A stretch of DNA of 64,000 nt, taken from Cryptomeria japonica (Eukaryota > Streptophyta > Pinopsida > Cupressales > Cupressaceae). The notes beneath the pieces are model-generated. The model saw nothing but the letters and a program-made list of their open reading frames with translations. It did not search any database and was not told where the DNA came from. Where the stretch lies: positions 652,398,468 to 652,462,467 of the forward strand of contig NC_081409.1 in NCBI RefSeq assembly GCF_030272615.1, in the 5' to 3' direction. Shown one piece after another: positions 22,575 through 33,983 of this stretch. Made by a program: the position numbers and the translations under genes. The stretch's first letter is position 1, and every line of letters starts with the position of its first letter.

Positions 22575-23300
22575 AGCAATAAAAATTAAGATCCTATAAA
22601 AATATCACAAAACAATGTTTTTCTCAAAAATTACAATAGTTTTTTTCTTATTATTAAATTTAAAAAGAGATTTAGATTATACTTTCATATATAAAATATA
22701 GCCGTATTTGAAGATCAAAGATAAAAAGATATCTTGAAATCATTATACCTAATACTTGGGAGAAAATATGTCAAAAATATTTTCTTCTATGATAAAATTA
22801 TTTAGTTAGTTCTCCAATGCTTACTAGAGCACAAAATGTTGATATCGTGTTAAATAATTTGATGTTTTTGTAAATTATTGTGTTAAAATTAAAAAAGGTG
22901 TCGCACGCCTTAGCCAAGTGGTTAAGCCATTACAAATAAAGTATTTGAATAGTGGGTAAAATAAAGTTTTCTTTAATGATACTACAAACTATGCAAGTAC
23001 ATAGTAGTTTATAAACTATGAATCTATATAATAATACAATTTGTGAAATAAAAAGCCTTAGAAATATTTTCTTTTAATAAAATTTTCTTATATACAATAT
23101 TGTCATTTTGTATATGAATTTTTATGTCTCCAATTGTTTAGATTCAATCATAAGATATTTTTATACCAAGAAGATTATTATAAAATCTAAATTTAAAAAT
23201 TTATTAAAAATAGATAAAACCTACATGATCTACTAATGAAAAAACTAAAAACATAGGAGTTGAATGTGAGACATGGTTATAAATAGCGTGCTTTAAATAA
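22575..23300. other. Unit 2 copy of the shared AT-rich flank
   Basis: Homologous to 2580-3290 and 41714-42430. At 22909-22932, GCCTTAGCCAAGTGGTTAAG resembles a tRNA A box, but no B box or tRNA fold follows. No gene. Confidence 0.5.
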
Positions 23301-24905
23301 ATATAAGAAATATGAAATAAAATTAAATAATAATATCATAATCTCACTTGCACATGATCCCTAATATGTCATTAGTATTTTTTCTAAAAGGATTTGTTAT
23401 CAATAAAGTATGGAATGTGGTTTCTTATAGTGAAAACACAATGTTATATTTTATATTGAGGATACACTAAATAGCTTGTGAAATGGTAGATCTAATATCT
23501 TTTAGGTGAACACACTAACATCCAATATTAGTTGAGAGGATCAATGGGTGGGGTTAAGTTGACTATATGGCTATGAGATGGAGGCTAGGACAAAATAGAA
23601 CATTGAATTCTTATAGAAAGGATAAAGTGACCATAGATCTAAACCACAGAGGAATGATAATTTAGCTAGTGACAAGTATACTCATCGTTAAATGAGACAA
23701 CATGTGATATTATTAGCCTAATCTAATAAAAGAAAAATAACTACTAAGTTTATCTTAATTAATAAAGTAATAAGGGACCTAATTAGATAACTAACTGGGT
23801 GTTTGTCCTAATTAGTCAAACACCCCACTTACATTTACTTTAAGGAGAAGCTAAAATAATATTCATGAATATAGATAAGGATGCATGAAACATTGAGTCT
23901 TGATCAAATTCCTCATGAGGTGCCTATTTGCAATCTAATGCAATATCTCAAAGAGTACATGTTAAAAAGAATATAAGACTCAATATATCCCACCAAGTAT
24001 TGATTAAATCACATAATTATAATCAATATCCCCTCTATAGGAGAGAAAAAACTAGATGATGTATCCCCCCCATAAGGAAAAAGATCCAATACCAAAAATG
24101 AACTCCTAGAAAATAAAGATAATAATGATCTAAGAGTGGAAAACAATATTACTTCCCTTGAAAAGAAACAAATCTAATAACAAAGTTAGAAGCAACTCCA
24201 TGAAATAATATGGGAGTAATTCCCTCATGATGTATGTCATCCAAGGCTACTCAATTGTCTATATATAAAAATAAAAATATTGTAATTTGAGAAAACAAGA
24301 TCAAGTGTAAATGCTTCATTTCTATTATTTAATTATCAAAAATTAAAAATAAAGAAGCATATAGTTATGTAATAGAAAAATTGTTAACAATAATTGCTTA
24401 ATAGTATTAATAATGTACTATTCTAAGTTGCACTGAACTTACCCCTCTTATTGCATTGATCTTGCAAATGTACCCCTAAAATCTCACATTCCACCTTGCC
24501 AAGGAACCTATGCTTAAGGTATACATCAAAAAAATTGTTGATCACAAAAATAAAAATACACTTTTTTGAGAAGACATTTGTTTGAAGAAACAAATCCTTA
24601 ATTAGGTTGGCCTCCATCAAGCAACCTCAAAACACTCATTAAGAGTTTTTCTTTGAGTTGAATGTTCAAGTTCTCCTTTCAACAAACTCTCAAGTTAAAT
24701 ACATTTTTAATTATTAGAAAACAACCCATATATTAATCTCTATGGATATAGGGATCCATCAACTTAGCTCTTGACCCTTTAAGGGTATAATTATTTATCA
24801 TAGTCTTGTGAGCTCTCACAATCTTAAAGTGGAAATCTAGCATGAGATGATGGAAATTCCTCCATCCTTCAGTGTCACTAGATTCCAATATAATCTTGTG
24901 ACACT
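23301..24905. other. Unassigned AT-rich sequence
   Basis: No element boundary or gene is recognised. Bases about 24025-24170 (AATCAATATCCCCTCTAT..) match 47775-47900, just past the right end of unit 3, so this segment also took part in the duplications. A 65-codon minus-strand frame at 24423-24620 shows no known family. Confidence 0.4.
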
Positions 24906-25190
24906 TTAACCTTTTGATGTAATATTAATCTTTTTTATAACACAAGCATATGGGATTTTAAAGGCCTTATCATGTGTACCAAATCCCTTTATATAATCAA
25001 GGAGTAACAAGGATATTAATGTAACTATTATAAATATCATTAGTGCATTCCTCGTAGTGGGTATGAACAGATAAGGCATTAATGGAACCAAATATCTAAC
25101 CACATATGTTATAGCTATACTAAATGAAATTTTCACTCCCTTATTTGGATTTATCTTATCCAAACCTAATTCAAATCTCATCACAAATTG
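24906..25190 (-). pseudogene. Vacuolar iron transporter (VIT/CCC1 family) exon relic
   Basis: The minus-strand frame begins MMRFELGLDKINPNKG and continues with SIAITYVV, LVPLMPYLFIP, ALMIFIIVTLISLLLLDYIKG and THDKAFK. The order MMRFELGL, then a transmembrane helix with LVPLxPYxF, then a second helix ending in xYIKG/YVKG, is characteristic of the C-terminal half of VIT/CCC1 Fe/Mn transporters. The N-terminal helices are not found upstream on this strand and the frame ends early, so this is an isolated gene fragment. Assignment rests on motif recall, not a search. Confidence 0.6.
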
Positions 25191-26427
25191 ATTCTCTCAA
25201 ACATCAGTAGTAAGAAGACAGATTTCTTGATTGGCATATTGCATGGGACAATAACACCCATAAAATCATTTTGAGTTGTATCTTCTCTTGAACCACTATT
25301 AATGATAGCATCAACAATTAAATTGAAGTATATGTTAGGTATTTTAGAGCTCTAGCAGATGTAATGATCAACCACAATTTAAAATTATGAAATATTATTT
25401 TTTTCCTTTTTTAACAACCTTTTCAGAGATGCCCTCGTACTCAACCGTGAGCAAGCTATCATATGCCCTAAAAATTCTAAACTAGAGAAAGGGTTCTACT
25501 CATAGATTTGTAATGATTCTATTTATTACATCCTTAGGTTGATTGTACTCCAAATGTATTCTTTCATCATTGGTGATGACAAAGTATGACAACACATATC
25601 ACCCCCACATCTTTGCATTATCACTAGTCACTAGTAAGCATTACACTAACCTTTTTTAATGTGGTAAATGGTTGTACCAGTGTCAAAAGTTGTTCTTTAG
25701 TTTAGGTTAATTGGAAAGACAAACAAGAAATATACATTAGCATGTAAATATGTTACATCAAATGTGCACTTCATTAAAATATAATCGAATGAATAAATGA
25801 AAATCTCGTTCTACATAATAACTCATAACTACTTCAAATATAATATTTAATGAGATTTTGTATTAAGAGACTTTATAATATATTACTAGTTTTTATCATA
25901 TTATTGCTCATTGAACAAAAGTAACAAAACTATTTCTTCTTTCATAACTTCAATGAACTCACTACTTCAAAACATTTTAAAATTTCTTCAAAAAAACTTA
26001 AATAGAAGAACTCTAGATGAGTCAATCTAAGGGAATCTTAATCAGTAATTTATTCATTTAAATATTACACAAAATTTGCATCTCCCCCTCCTATCAAGGT
26101 CTAAAATTTTTGTTGCTTTTACTCTATTTGAGTAAGATTTAGTCAAGCATAACATCCCTCGTGATTCATATTCCAATTCTATGGAAGAAAGCTTAATTTT
26201 GGTGAAATTACTAGCTATATTTGTCCATCTCTTTTCCATATAAGACACAAAGATCAAATAACCTAACTAAATTAATAATCAACATAACTTTAATTTTATA
26301 CAATGATTAGCTAATCTAACTTGTTCAATATATAAGCACAAGTGAACCCCAATCATCATTTTGTTGATATAGAATCAATATAGTATAACATTTGTAGGAA
26401 CCATATTTTTAGAAATTATTGATAGAT
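25191..26427. other. Unassigned sequence upstream of the VIT relic
   Basis: On the minus strand this would hold the 5' exons of the VIT-like gene. Only a short frame near 25430-25450 (VEYEGISEKVV) is suggestive. No further exon, element or RNA gene is supported. Confidence 0.35.
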
Positions 26428-26432
26428 GAAAC

Positions 26433-27956
26433 TGTTGGCATAATTGATGAAGATAATGATGGGGATATTATTAGCATACAGAGATGATGATGAAATGAGA
26501 ATATGACTGGTAAAGTTATTATTGGCATAACTTGTAAAGTTGATGGAGATTGTTGGTTAGATGATGATTATATAGTTGTAAGTTGTTTGATGACTTTATT
26601 TGTGTTCTCATTGATAGAAACCATGTTTGTTGAGTCATCTAAGTCATGTAGTCCTACTGGTATAGCCTAAATGGTAGAGGAATGTGTTAGACAGAAAAAC
26701 TGCTAAGTTGCAGTAAATTGGTAAATAGGAACAGAGCGATGATCAAGACATTGGTATAGATGATTAGAGAGGAGTTAGATGTTGCAGTTTGCAACATATG
26801 TTTATGACACCGGAATGAGTCTATGATTGCAACCGCATTAGCAAATTAGGCATATTGAGTGAGTTATTATTGACTATCATGAACTTTGTAAAGAAGAATG
26901 TATACCAGTAATAGATCTTTAACTGGTAATGATTAATGGTTTGGCGGTGGATCTTATCATGTTCATAACTTAGTGACGACGTGTTAGAAACCATGTGTAA
27001 TGATAAGATTGTGTTTAAGCACATACAAGGATTGGATTTCTTAGGAAACAATAAATTTCTTAGCAGAATGTGATAAGGGTTTGATTGCTTATCAAATTGA
27101 TGTGCAATGATGTGCGGTGATCATTCAATGGTGGAAGTTGTCTTGAAATTTGTTGTAATGATCTATAATGATCTATAATGATCTGTGATGATCTGTAAAT
27201 GTAAATTCAATGTAGTTTGAATGTAGTTAGGGTTATGTAACCGACCTAGTTGAAAAGTGTAATTAGGTCGAGTTGGAGAAGAGGTTTTATGTCAATGATT
27301 TGAGAAGAAAAGTATGTCAAACCAGTTTGAAGTTTCTGCATGTGTGTATTAAAGTTGAGTTAAAATGGATTTGTACTAGCAAGTGAGGAAGTGTTGTGAT
27401 CAAATCGTTTGCCCTGTTGTTCCCTAACAATCACAGAAGTTTGAAATCCCTTAACCTGGTAGATCCTAACAGGTCTTATATTGTAAATCCCTTCACCGGG
27501 TGGCTCATTATCTTGAGTTTAAAATCCTCTAACAAGGTTACTCCTAATAGGGTAGAGCTCCTAACAGAGCTGAGGAAAATCTCTTAATTGGGTGACTCCT
27601 AACAGGGTCTACTCTTAACCGAGCATATTGTAAGCTCCTAACTAGGCTAGGCCTTTAACAAGGTGCATTCTGAAAGAGTGCAAATATTTTATGGGTGCTA
27701 ATTCCCACCATGGTTTTTCCCATTTGGGTTTCCACGTGAAAAATCTTTGTGTTCATATGGTGGTTGTATTGTTTGATCTGAGCATTTGATATCTTTACTA
27801 CATTTGCATAATGATGAACACTTGAGTGAATTGTTTGGTAAATGAGTTTAGCAGAATGTTTGAGTAGTTATCGCTACTATTTTTAAAGTATTGAAAAATT
27901 GTTTTACTGCTAATTCACCCCCACTCTTAGTAGTAACCAGATCCCTCATAATAACA
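26433..27956 (+). repeat. 5' LTR of the deleted Copia-type element
   Basis: It shares the stretch from 26910 onward with 28566-29586. The 27430-27660 part contains a degenerate iterated word close to CCTAACAGGGTAG, seen about ten times. The final AATTCACCCCC..CTCATAATAACA is kept in both LTRs. Confidence 0.8.
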
Positions 27957-28020
27957 ATTAGTATCAGAGCACTAAGTCCTCTTTGTGCAGAAGCTTAACC
28001 GCTTGAGATAAAGATCTAAG

Positions 28021-28565
28021 ATGATGAAGAAGGAGGGTCCTAAGTTCACAAAAGATAACTACAAAATCTGGAGTGACAGAATGAAGATCTAGATAAAAGG
28101 TATGAGGCCACAATTTAGGGAACATATGGTTAATCACTATTCACCTCCTACTGATACTCTAACTACAGATCATCTTAAGGAGCAACAGGAGAATATTCAA
28201 CCATTGGAAGCCATTGTAATTACTCTTTTTGATTCTCAGTATATTGATGTTCATGGTTTAGAAACCGCTTATGAAGTTTGGGAAAAGTTGAAGTTGATTT
28301 ATGGTGAAGATGAGCATGTGCCAAAAGCTAAAGAAGAAAGCTTAAGGGGCAAGTTTGATGACATAAAGATGATGGAAGGTGAGAACATCACCCAGTACAG
28401 ACAAAGGATAAAAGAAGCAGTTGGAGGAATAAAAAGTGCTGGTGGAACCATAACAAAAAACATAACTTGGCAAGTAAAATGCTTAGAGCCTTATTGACTG
28501 CTTATGCTATTAGAGTATCTGCTATCCAAGAATTGAGGTCAATCAGAAAAAATAAAGTTATTGAT
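28021..28565 (+). pseudogene. Truncated gag of a Copia-type element
   Basis: The frame opens MMKKEGPKFTKDNYKIWSDR and continues through ETAYEVWEKLKLIYG and GKFDDIKMMEGENITQYRQR, typical of the Copia gag (UBN2-like) domain. A TAG at about 28090 and a frameshift near 28455 break it. After ALLTAYAIRVSAIQEL the sequence joins LTR sequence, so zinc knuckle and pol are gone. The element can move only if another copy supplies all enzymes. Confidence 0.75.
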
Positions 28566-29586
28566 AATAGATCTTTAACTGGTAATGATTTATGGTTTGG
28601 CAGAGGATCTTATCATGTTCATAACTTAGTGATGACATGTCAAAAACCACCTTTAATTATAAGATTGTGTTTAAGTATGTACAAGGATTGGATTTCTTGG
28701 GAAATAAAAAAGTGCTTAGCAGAATGTGATAATGGTTTGATTACTTATCAAATTGATGTGCGGTGATGTGCGGTGATCATTCAACGGTGGAAGTTGTCTT
28801 GAAATTTGTTGTAATGATCTATAATGATTTGTGATGACCTGTAAATGTAAATTCAATGTATTTTGAATGTAGTTAGGGTTATGTAACTGACCTAGTTGAA
28901 AAGTGTATTAGGTCAAGTTGGAGAAGAGATTTTGTGTCAATGATTTGAGAAGAAGAGTGTGCCAAACTAGTTTGAAGTGTCTACATGTATGTAGTAGAGT
29001 TGAGCTGAAAAGGATTTGTACTAGCAAACAAGGAAGTGTTGTGATCAGATCATTTTCACTTATGCTCCCTAATAGTTATGACAGTTTGAAATCCCTTAAC
29101 CCGGTAGATCCTAACAAGTCTTATGTTGTAAATCTATTCACCGGGTGGACCATTACCTTGAGTTTAAAATCCTCTAACAACGTTACTCCTAACAAGGTAG
29201 AGCTCCTAATAGGGTTGAGGCAAATCCCTTAACCGAGTGATTCCTAATAGGGTATGCTCTTAACCAAACATATTGTAAGCTCCTAACCGGGTACATTCTG
29301 AAAGAGTGCAAATATTTTGTGGGTGCTAATTCCCACCGTGGCTTTTCCCATTTGGGTTTCCACGTGAAAAATCTCTATGTTCATATGGTGGTTGCATTGT
29401 TTGATTTGAGAATTTGATATCTTTACTATGTTTGCATAATGATGAACACTTGAGTGAATGGTTTGGTAAATTAGTTTAAAAGAATGTTTGAGTAGTTACC
29501 CGTATTGTTTTTGAAGTATTACAGAATTGTTTTACTACTTATTCACCCCCCCCCTCTCAGTAGTAACTAGATCCCTCATAATAATA
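28566..29586 (+). repeat. 3' LTR, missing its first ~478 bp
   Basis: It aligns with 26910-27956 of the 5' LTR and ends at 29586 before the GAAAC duplication. The junction with gag lies at AATAGATC, the point where homology to the 5' LTR starts. Confidence 0.8.
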
Positions 29587-30209
29587 GAAACTCTAAGCTA
29601 GGTCACCTCACCATTAATTAGGAATGGGAAAGAAACTTCTACCCTTTACAAATTTTAATTTATCCCTCATGTATTCTTTACCCAATTTTTTTTGTATTGA
29701 TTATAGAAAATAAACTGATTTACAAAATAGTTAGAACTACATCCAGCAATTCATGTTATCCTTCTAACTAGGCATCCACATCAGGAAGTATGTAAAGATC
29801 AGACCATTGATACACAGGTTTATACAAAATACCAATCCGGTACTATAGTCCTAAATAGGCATATACAAAAAGCATTTACAGTCCTAAACATCTAAATAGG
29901 CATATACAAAAAGCCATCTAGTTATACAAAACATCCACCATGAGACAACCCCGAACTAGATCCACGAAATCCATCCTAAGGGGCCTCCCATCCAAACCAG
30001 CCTTTGATCATCCATCATTCTGGTAGAGCACACCATTTCATGGAAAACAAGCTATCCATTTCCTTTGATTTCTTCCATAAGAACATCAAAGGCATTGACA
30101 AAGGGAGTCATTTATGCATTCATTCTCCCCCAAGTAAAGCCATCAGAGAGCTTAAAGATAAATAATCTTGTATGCTCATTAGTAAGGAACCTGTGAGATT
30201 TCTCCTTGT

Positions 30210-30515
30210 TCAACCTGATAACCATAGTAACCTGCAAGAAGATAAAATAAAAGGCGAGTCTACGATACAAAAATACTCAATAAGGGCCCTTTCTTCCCCT
30301 TGAAATATTTCTATATTTCTAATTCTCCATAGATACCAAAGTATTTCACAAGATAACACATTCCAAAAAATATTAGTGTCTTTCTTAATGCCTCTAATAA
30401 ATCCAGTAACAACATCAAGTATGTTAATATGCATTGGTAAAATCAGTCCAATAATAAGCCAAACTTCCTTAGCAATAATACAATCAAAGAAGATATTCTT
30501 GATCGAGTCCTTCAC
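30210..30515 (-). pseudogene. LINE 1 zf-RVT C-terminal domain
   Basis: The frame DSIKNIFFDCIIAKEVW.. then WNVLSCEILWYLWRIRN matches the reverse-transcriptase-associated zinc-binding domain found after RVT_1 in plant LINEs. The first Cys pair falls in a disrupted part upstream. Downstream sequence to 29686 has no RNase H. Confidence 0.65.
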
Positions 30516-31385
30516 TTTACAAATATTAAAAAGATCATCTTTTCAACAGTCAAATTTGATAGGTAGTTTATCAAGCATTAACAACCATAGATAAAAGTTT
30601 CATTTTTAGGGGCCAGAGGAGAGCTCCAAAGAGCCTTAAACATTTTGACCCATTGAGCAGGGGATAGATTGAAATACTAGTTAGCATTAACATGATTAAG
30701 AATATTAACATTATATGACAAAGTTATATAGATAGATATTGATTTCACATTACAAAGCAGGATGCCATCAATGAAAAGGATACACACCTATTATCATTCA
30801 CATCGCATCCATTAGGAACCTGCAAGATACCACATGCATTGCACATAATGTTATATGTTCTTCCATTAAACAAGGGAAGCTGATATTTACTGGAAAGATC
30901 ATCCCATGAAATAAGAGCACCATTTATAATAATATCTATAAGATAACATATACCTTTGTTAGACCATTTCTTGGTCGAACACCATCGAGTGAGTAAGAGG
31001 GGTTTACCACTATGGGTTAAGTTCCACCAAATTGATATTTCCCCACAAACTTGGTTATCTTGGCTGATCCAATTATTGCCAATATTATGCCTAACACTCT
31101 TCCACTCCTTCCAAATAGATTTGAAGACAACTGAGCCTGTGGTATAGACTGAGAAATTTCCAACTATAAGGTCACTAATACGAAGGGATCTCTAGGATTT
31201 AGCCTTCTTGGGAACCCCCCATCTGATTTTGTTCTGAATGAGCACTTTCCAAGGTTTGTTGCCTTCCAATTCATGGAAGATCTATTTAGTAGCAAGTGCA
31301 ATCCCTTGCACTTTAAGATCCTTAAGGCCCAGTCCTCTAATAGCCTTGTCCATACAACACCACTCCCATTTGACTGAGTGTTCTT

Positions 31386-32772
31386 TTATGTGTCCTCTAC
31401 CATCCGACCACAAGAATTGCCTAATGAACTTACGCAACTCTTTGATTTGATAATTACTAAACATCCACATAGAGGATTAGTAGATATTGTAGGATGACAT
31501 AATCTTTTGACAAACTTGTACTCTACCAGCAAGTGAGAGGTAGTGTTTATTCCATTTGGTAGGCTTGGTTTCAATCTTTCCCTTAATCCAAAACCACATA
31601 TCTTTAAGACAAGGAGAGATTGTGAAAGGAATCCCCAGGTATTTGAAAATTGTGTTAGGTCCTCCCCATTGAAACCCATAGGTGGAAAGCCAGTCTGGTG
31701 GTCACTTAGACCAACTGAGCATAGTAGATTTGGCTTGGGAAATCTTAGCCCCTGAAGCATCACAGAACAAGGTGAGATTTATGGATAAAGCACTCATGTT
31801 TTCATTGGATAGCTCAAGGAATAGTGCAATGTCATCTGCAAACTGAATGTTAAGCAATTCAAATTTATCCAGAAGGGAGATCCTGCTAACTTTTGGGAAG
31901 AGAGAGTTATCTCTAAGAACGTAATACAGAGCATGTGAGGCTATTACAAAGAGGGCAAGGGATAGAGGGAACCCTTGCCTAATAGACCTACTAAGATTGA
32001 AAGGCTTAGAGATAGAACCATTAACTTCAACCTGGGCATGAGCATGCTTCAGGAGTACCTGAACACATTGGCAGAAAACCTCAGGGAAACCAAAAGATTT
32101 AAGCATCATGGAAATAAAGTTCCATTCAATCATGTCGTATGCCTTCTCAAAGTCTAGCAGAAACATGGCCACCTTTTTATTTGAAAATCTAGCCATCTTT
32201 ATAACCTCCCAACTAGTAAAGAGTTTCTCTAGGATGCATCTCCCTTTAATAAATCTAGTCTGTGTGGTACAAATAAACTTAGGTAGGATATTTTATAGTC
32301 TAATAGCAAGCATCTTCACAAGAATCTTATAGGATATATTAAGTAGTGTAATAGGATGCCAATTTTTTATAAAAGTTTTGTCCCCTTCTTTAGGGATAAG
32401 TTTGATAAGGCCTCTATTAATGCCAACACCTAGAGACCCTATCATAGTAGCTTCCTTGTACACCTCAAGCAATTCATCTCCAATACAACTAATGTTATCC
32501 TTATAAAATTTAATGGTAAGCCCATCTGTCACAGAGGCCTTATCATTATATAGAGAGTTGATGGCTCTTTTGATCTCCTCAACCGAAAATGGTCTACTAA
32601 GAGTCTGGCCTTCTTCAAGTGACAAAATCTTGGGGACAAGAGACCGACACTTGTCTCTAGCAAGCATGGATGCAAGAGAATTTTTTGAGGAGAAAAGCAG
32701 CTTGTAGAAGTTAAGGAATTCTGCCATGGTATCTTTTTCTTTAGAGACTTCCTTGTCACCCACCCACAACAT
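31386..32772 (-). pseudogene. LINE 1 reverse transcriptase domain (RVT_1)
   Basis: Motifs in order: EGQTLSRPFSVEEIKRAI, LIKLIPKEGDKTFIKNWHPI, MFLLDFEKAYDMIEW, SRSIRQGFPLSLALF and the catalytic FADDIALF. The domain runs over two main reading segments (32772-32293 and 32196-31702) with an intervening break near 32200-32290. The catalytic aspartates are intact, but the frame is not. Confidence 0.85.
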
Positions 32773-33299
32773 GTCTATCTTGTCCTTGATCTGCTTCTAC
32801 TTTAGTAGTTTGAAGAAGAACTTAGACCCTTTATCTCCTTGAGACAACCACTGTATTCTAGCCCTAGTCCCGGCTCCAATGGCTCTAACATGCTATATTT
32901 TTTTAAGCTTATCTCTAACCACTGCCACCAAGTGAGTAAAATGTGAATTGTTGGGATCTTTCTAAATGTCCTCCTCTACCTTATGTAGATTAGAAGAGAG
33001 GATAAGATCCTCTTGTCTAGCATCCTTGGCCTTCTTCTTTCTATTTGTACTAAGAACCTTCTACAAACTAGACACCGAGGTGTTCTGCCTAGAAATAAAA
33101 GAGATAGCTTGATAATTCCAGTAATTGAACAATCTCACAATATGGATAGTAGTCAAAACATCATAATCTTATAGTAATTTATTGTTAAGAATGAATTTGC
33201 CACTACCTTTGCTACCATCCTTGATAGAACTCCTAAAGACAATATTGGCAAAAATGGGGTGGTGGTTAGATAGGAAGATGGTCTCACAATCATCGGGCA

Positions 33300-33960
33300 C
33301 CCTTTCTAATCCGAGATAAAGGAGAAGACATCCTTATTAGCGTAGAATCTATCCAATCTAGATAAAATCATGTTCCCACCTATTTGGTAATTGCACCAGG
33401 TAAACCAGATTCCCTTGTAAGATTGTTGTAGGACATCTAAGGGGTCAAAGAGTCTCTTGATACCTTTTAGTATTTCCCAATGTAACTTCTCTCCCCCTTT
33501 CCATTCAACATTGGCTCCCCCTAACTTATCATCCTTGTGTTCAACCATGTTAAAATCTCCCCCCAAGATTCATAGGATATTTGGAAGGGATGCAAGCCAT
33601 TGCCAGAGGTTGGATCTATCTTTATAATTATTGGGAGCATACATAGTGCAAGGCCCAAAGGTAGAATCACCATCCCCAAAGGTGACTCATGCAACCCTAT
33701 TACAGGGGGAGACCCCTGAGCAAAGGATAGAGTTTCTCCACTTGGGATTGATAAGAATAGCAGCCCCCCCTTTGCCTTTCTCATGTCTAGTGCAAAATTT
33801 GAGGGCATATCTCCACACGAAATTAAGATTGATCTCCAATGAGAAGCTATTGGCTTTAAATTCCTACAACAAGGCAAAGTCCTAATCCTTATGTTGGTTA
33901 AACATCCTTCTCACCACATATTTTCTATCGGGGGACTCCAACCCCCGGATATTCCAAGAT
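33300..33960 (-). pseudogene. LINE 1 endonuclease domain (EEP family)
   Basis: The minus-strand translation shows ILSWNIRGLESPDRKY at the ORF2 start, then GGDFNMVEHKDDKLGG and IWFTWCN. These match the exo-endo-phosphatase fold that nicks target DNA. Two or three frames are needed to follow it, with stops such as the one before the GGDFN motif. Confidence 0.75.
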
Positions 33961-33983
33961 AAGATGCACTTAATGGTAACCAA

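Larger units (their letters stand above)
26433..29586 (+). mobile_element. Internally deleted Copia-type LTR element
   Basis: Bounded by a 5-bp target duplication GAAAC (26428-26432 and 29587-29591). The 5' LTR starts TGTTGGCATAATTG at 26433 and ends CCTCATAATAACA at 27956 (about 1.52 kb). A tRNA-Met-type primer site (AGTATCAGAGC) covers 27959-27970. Only a gag fragment follows before the sequence drops into LTR sequence at about 28566, missing all of pol and the first ~478 bp of the 3' LTR. Confidence 0.85.
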
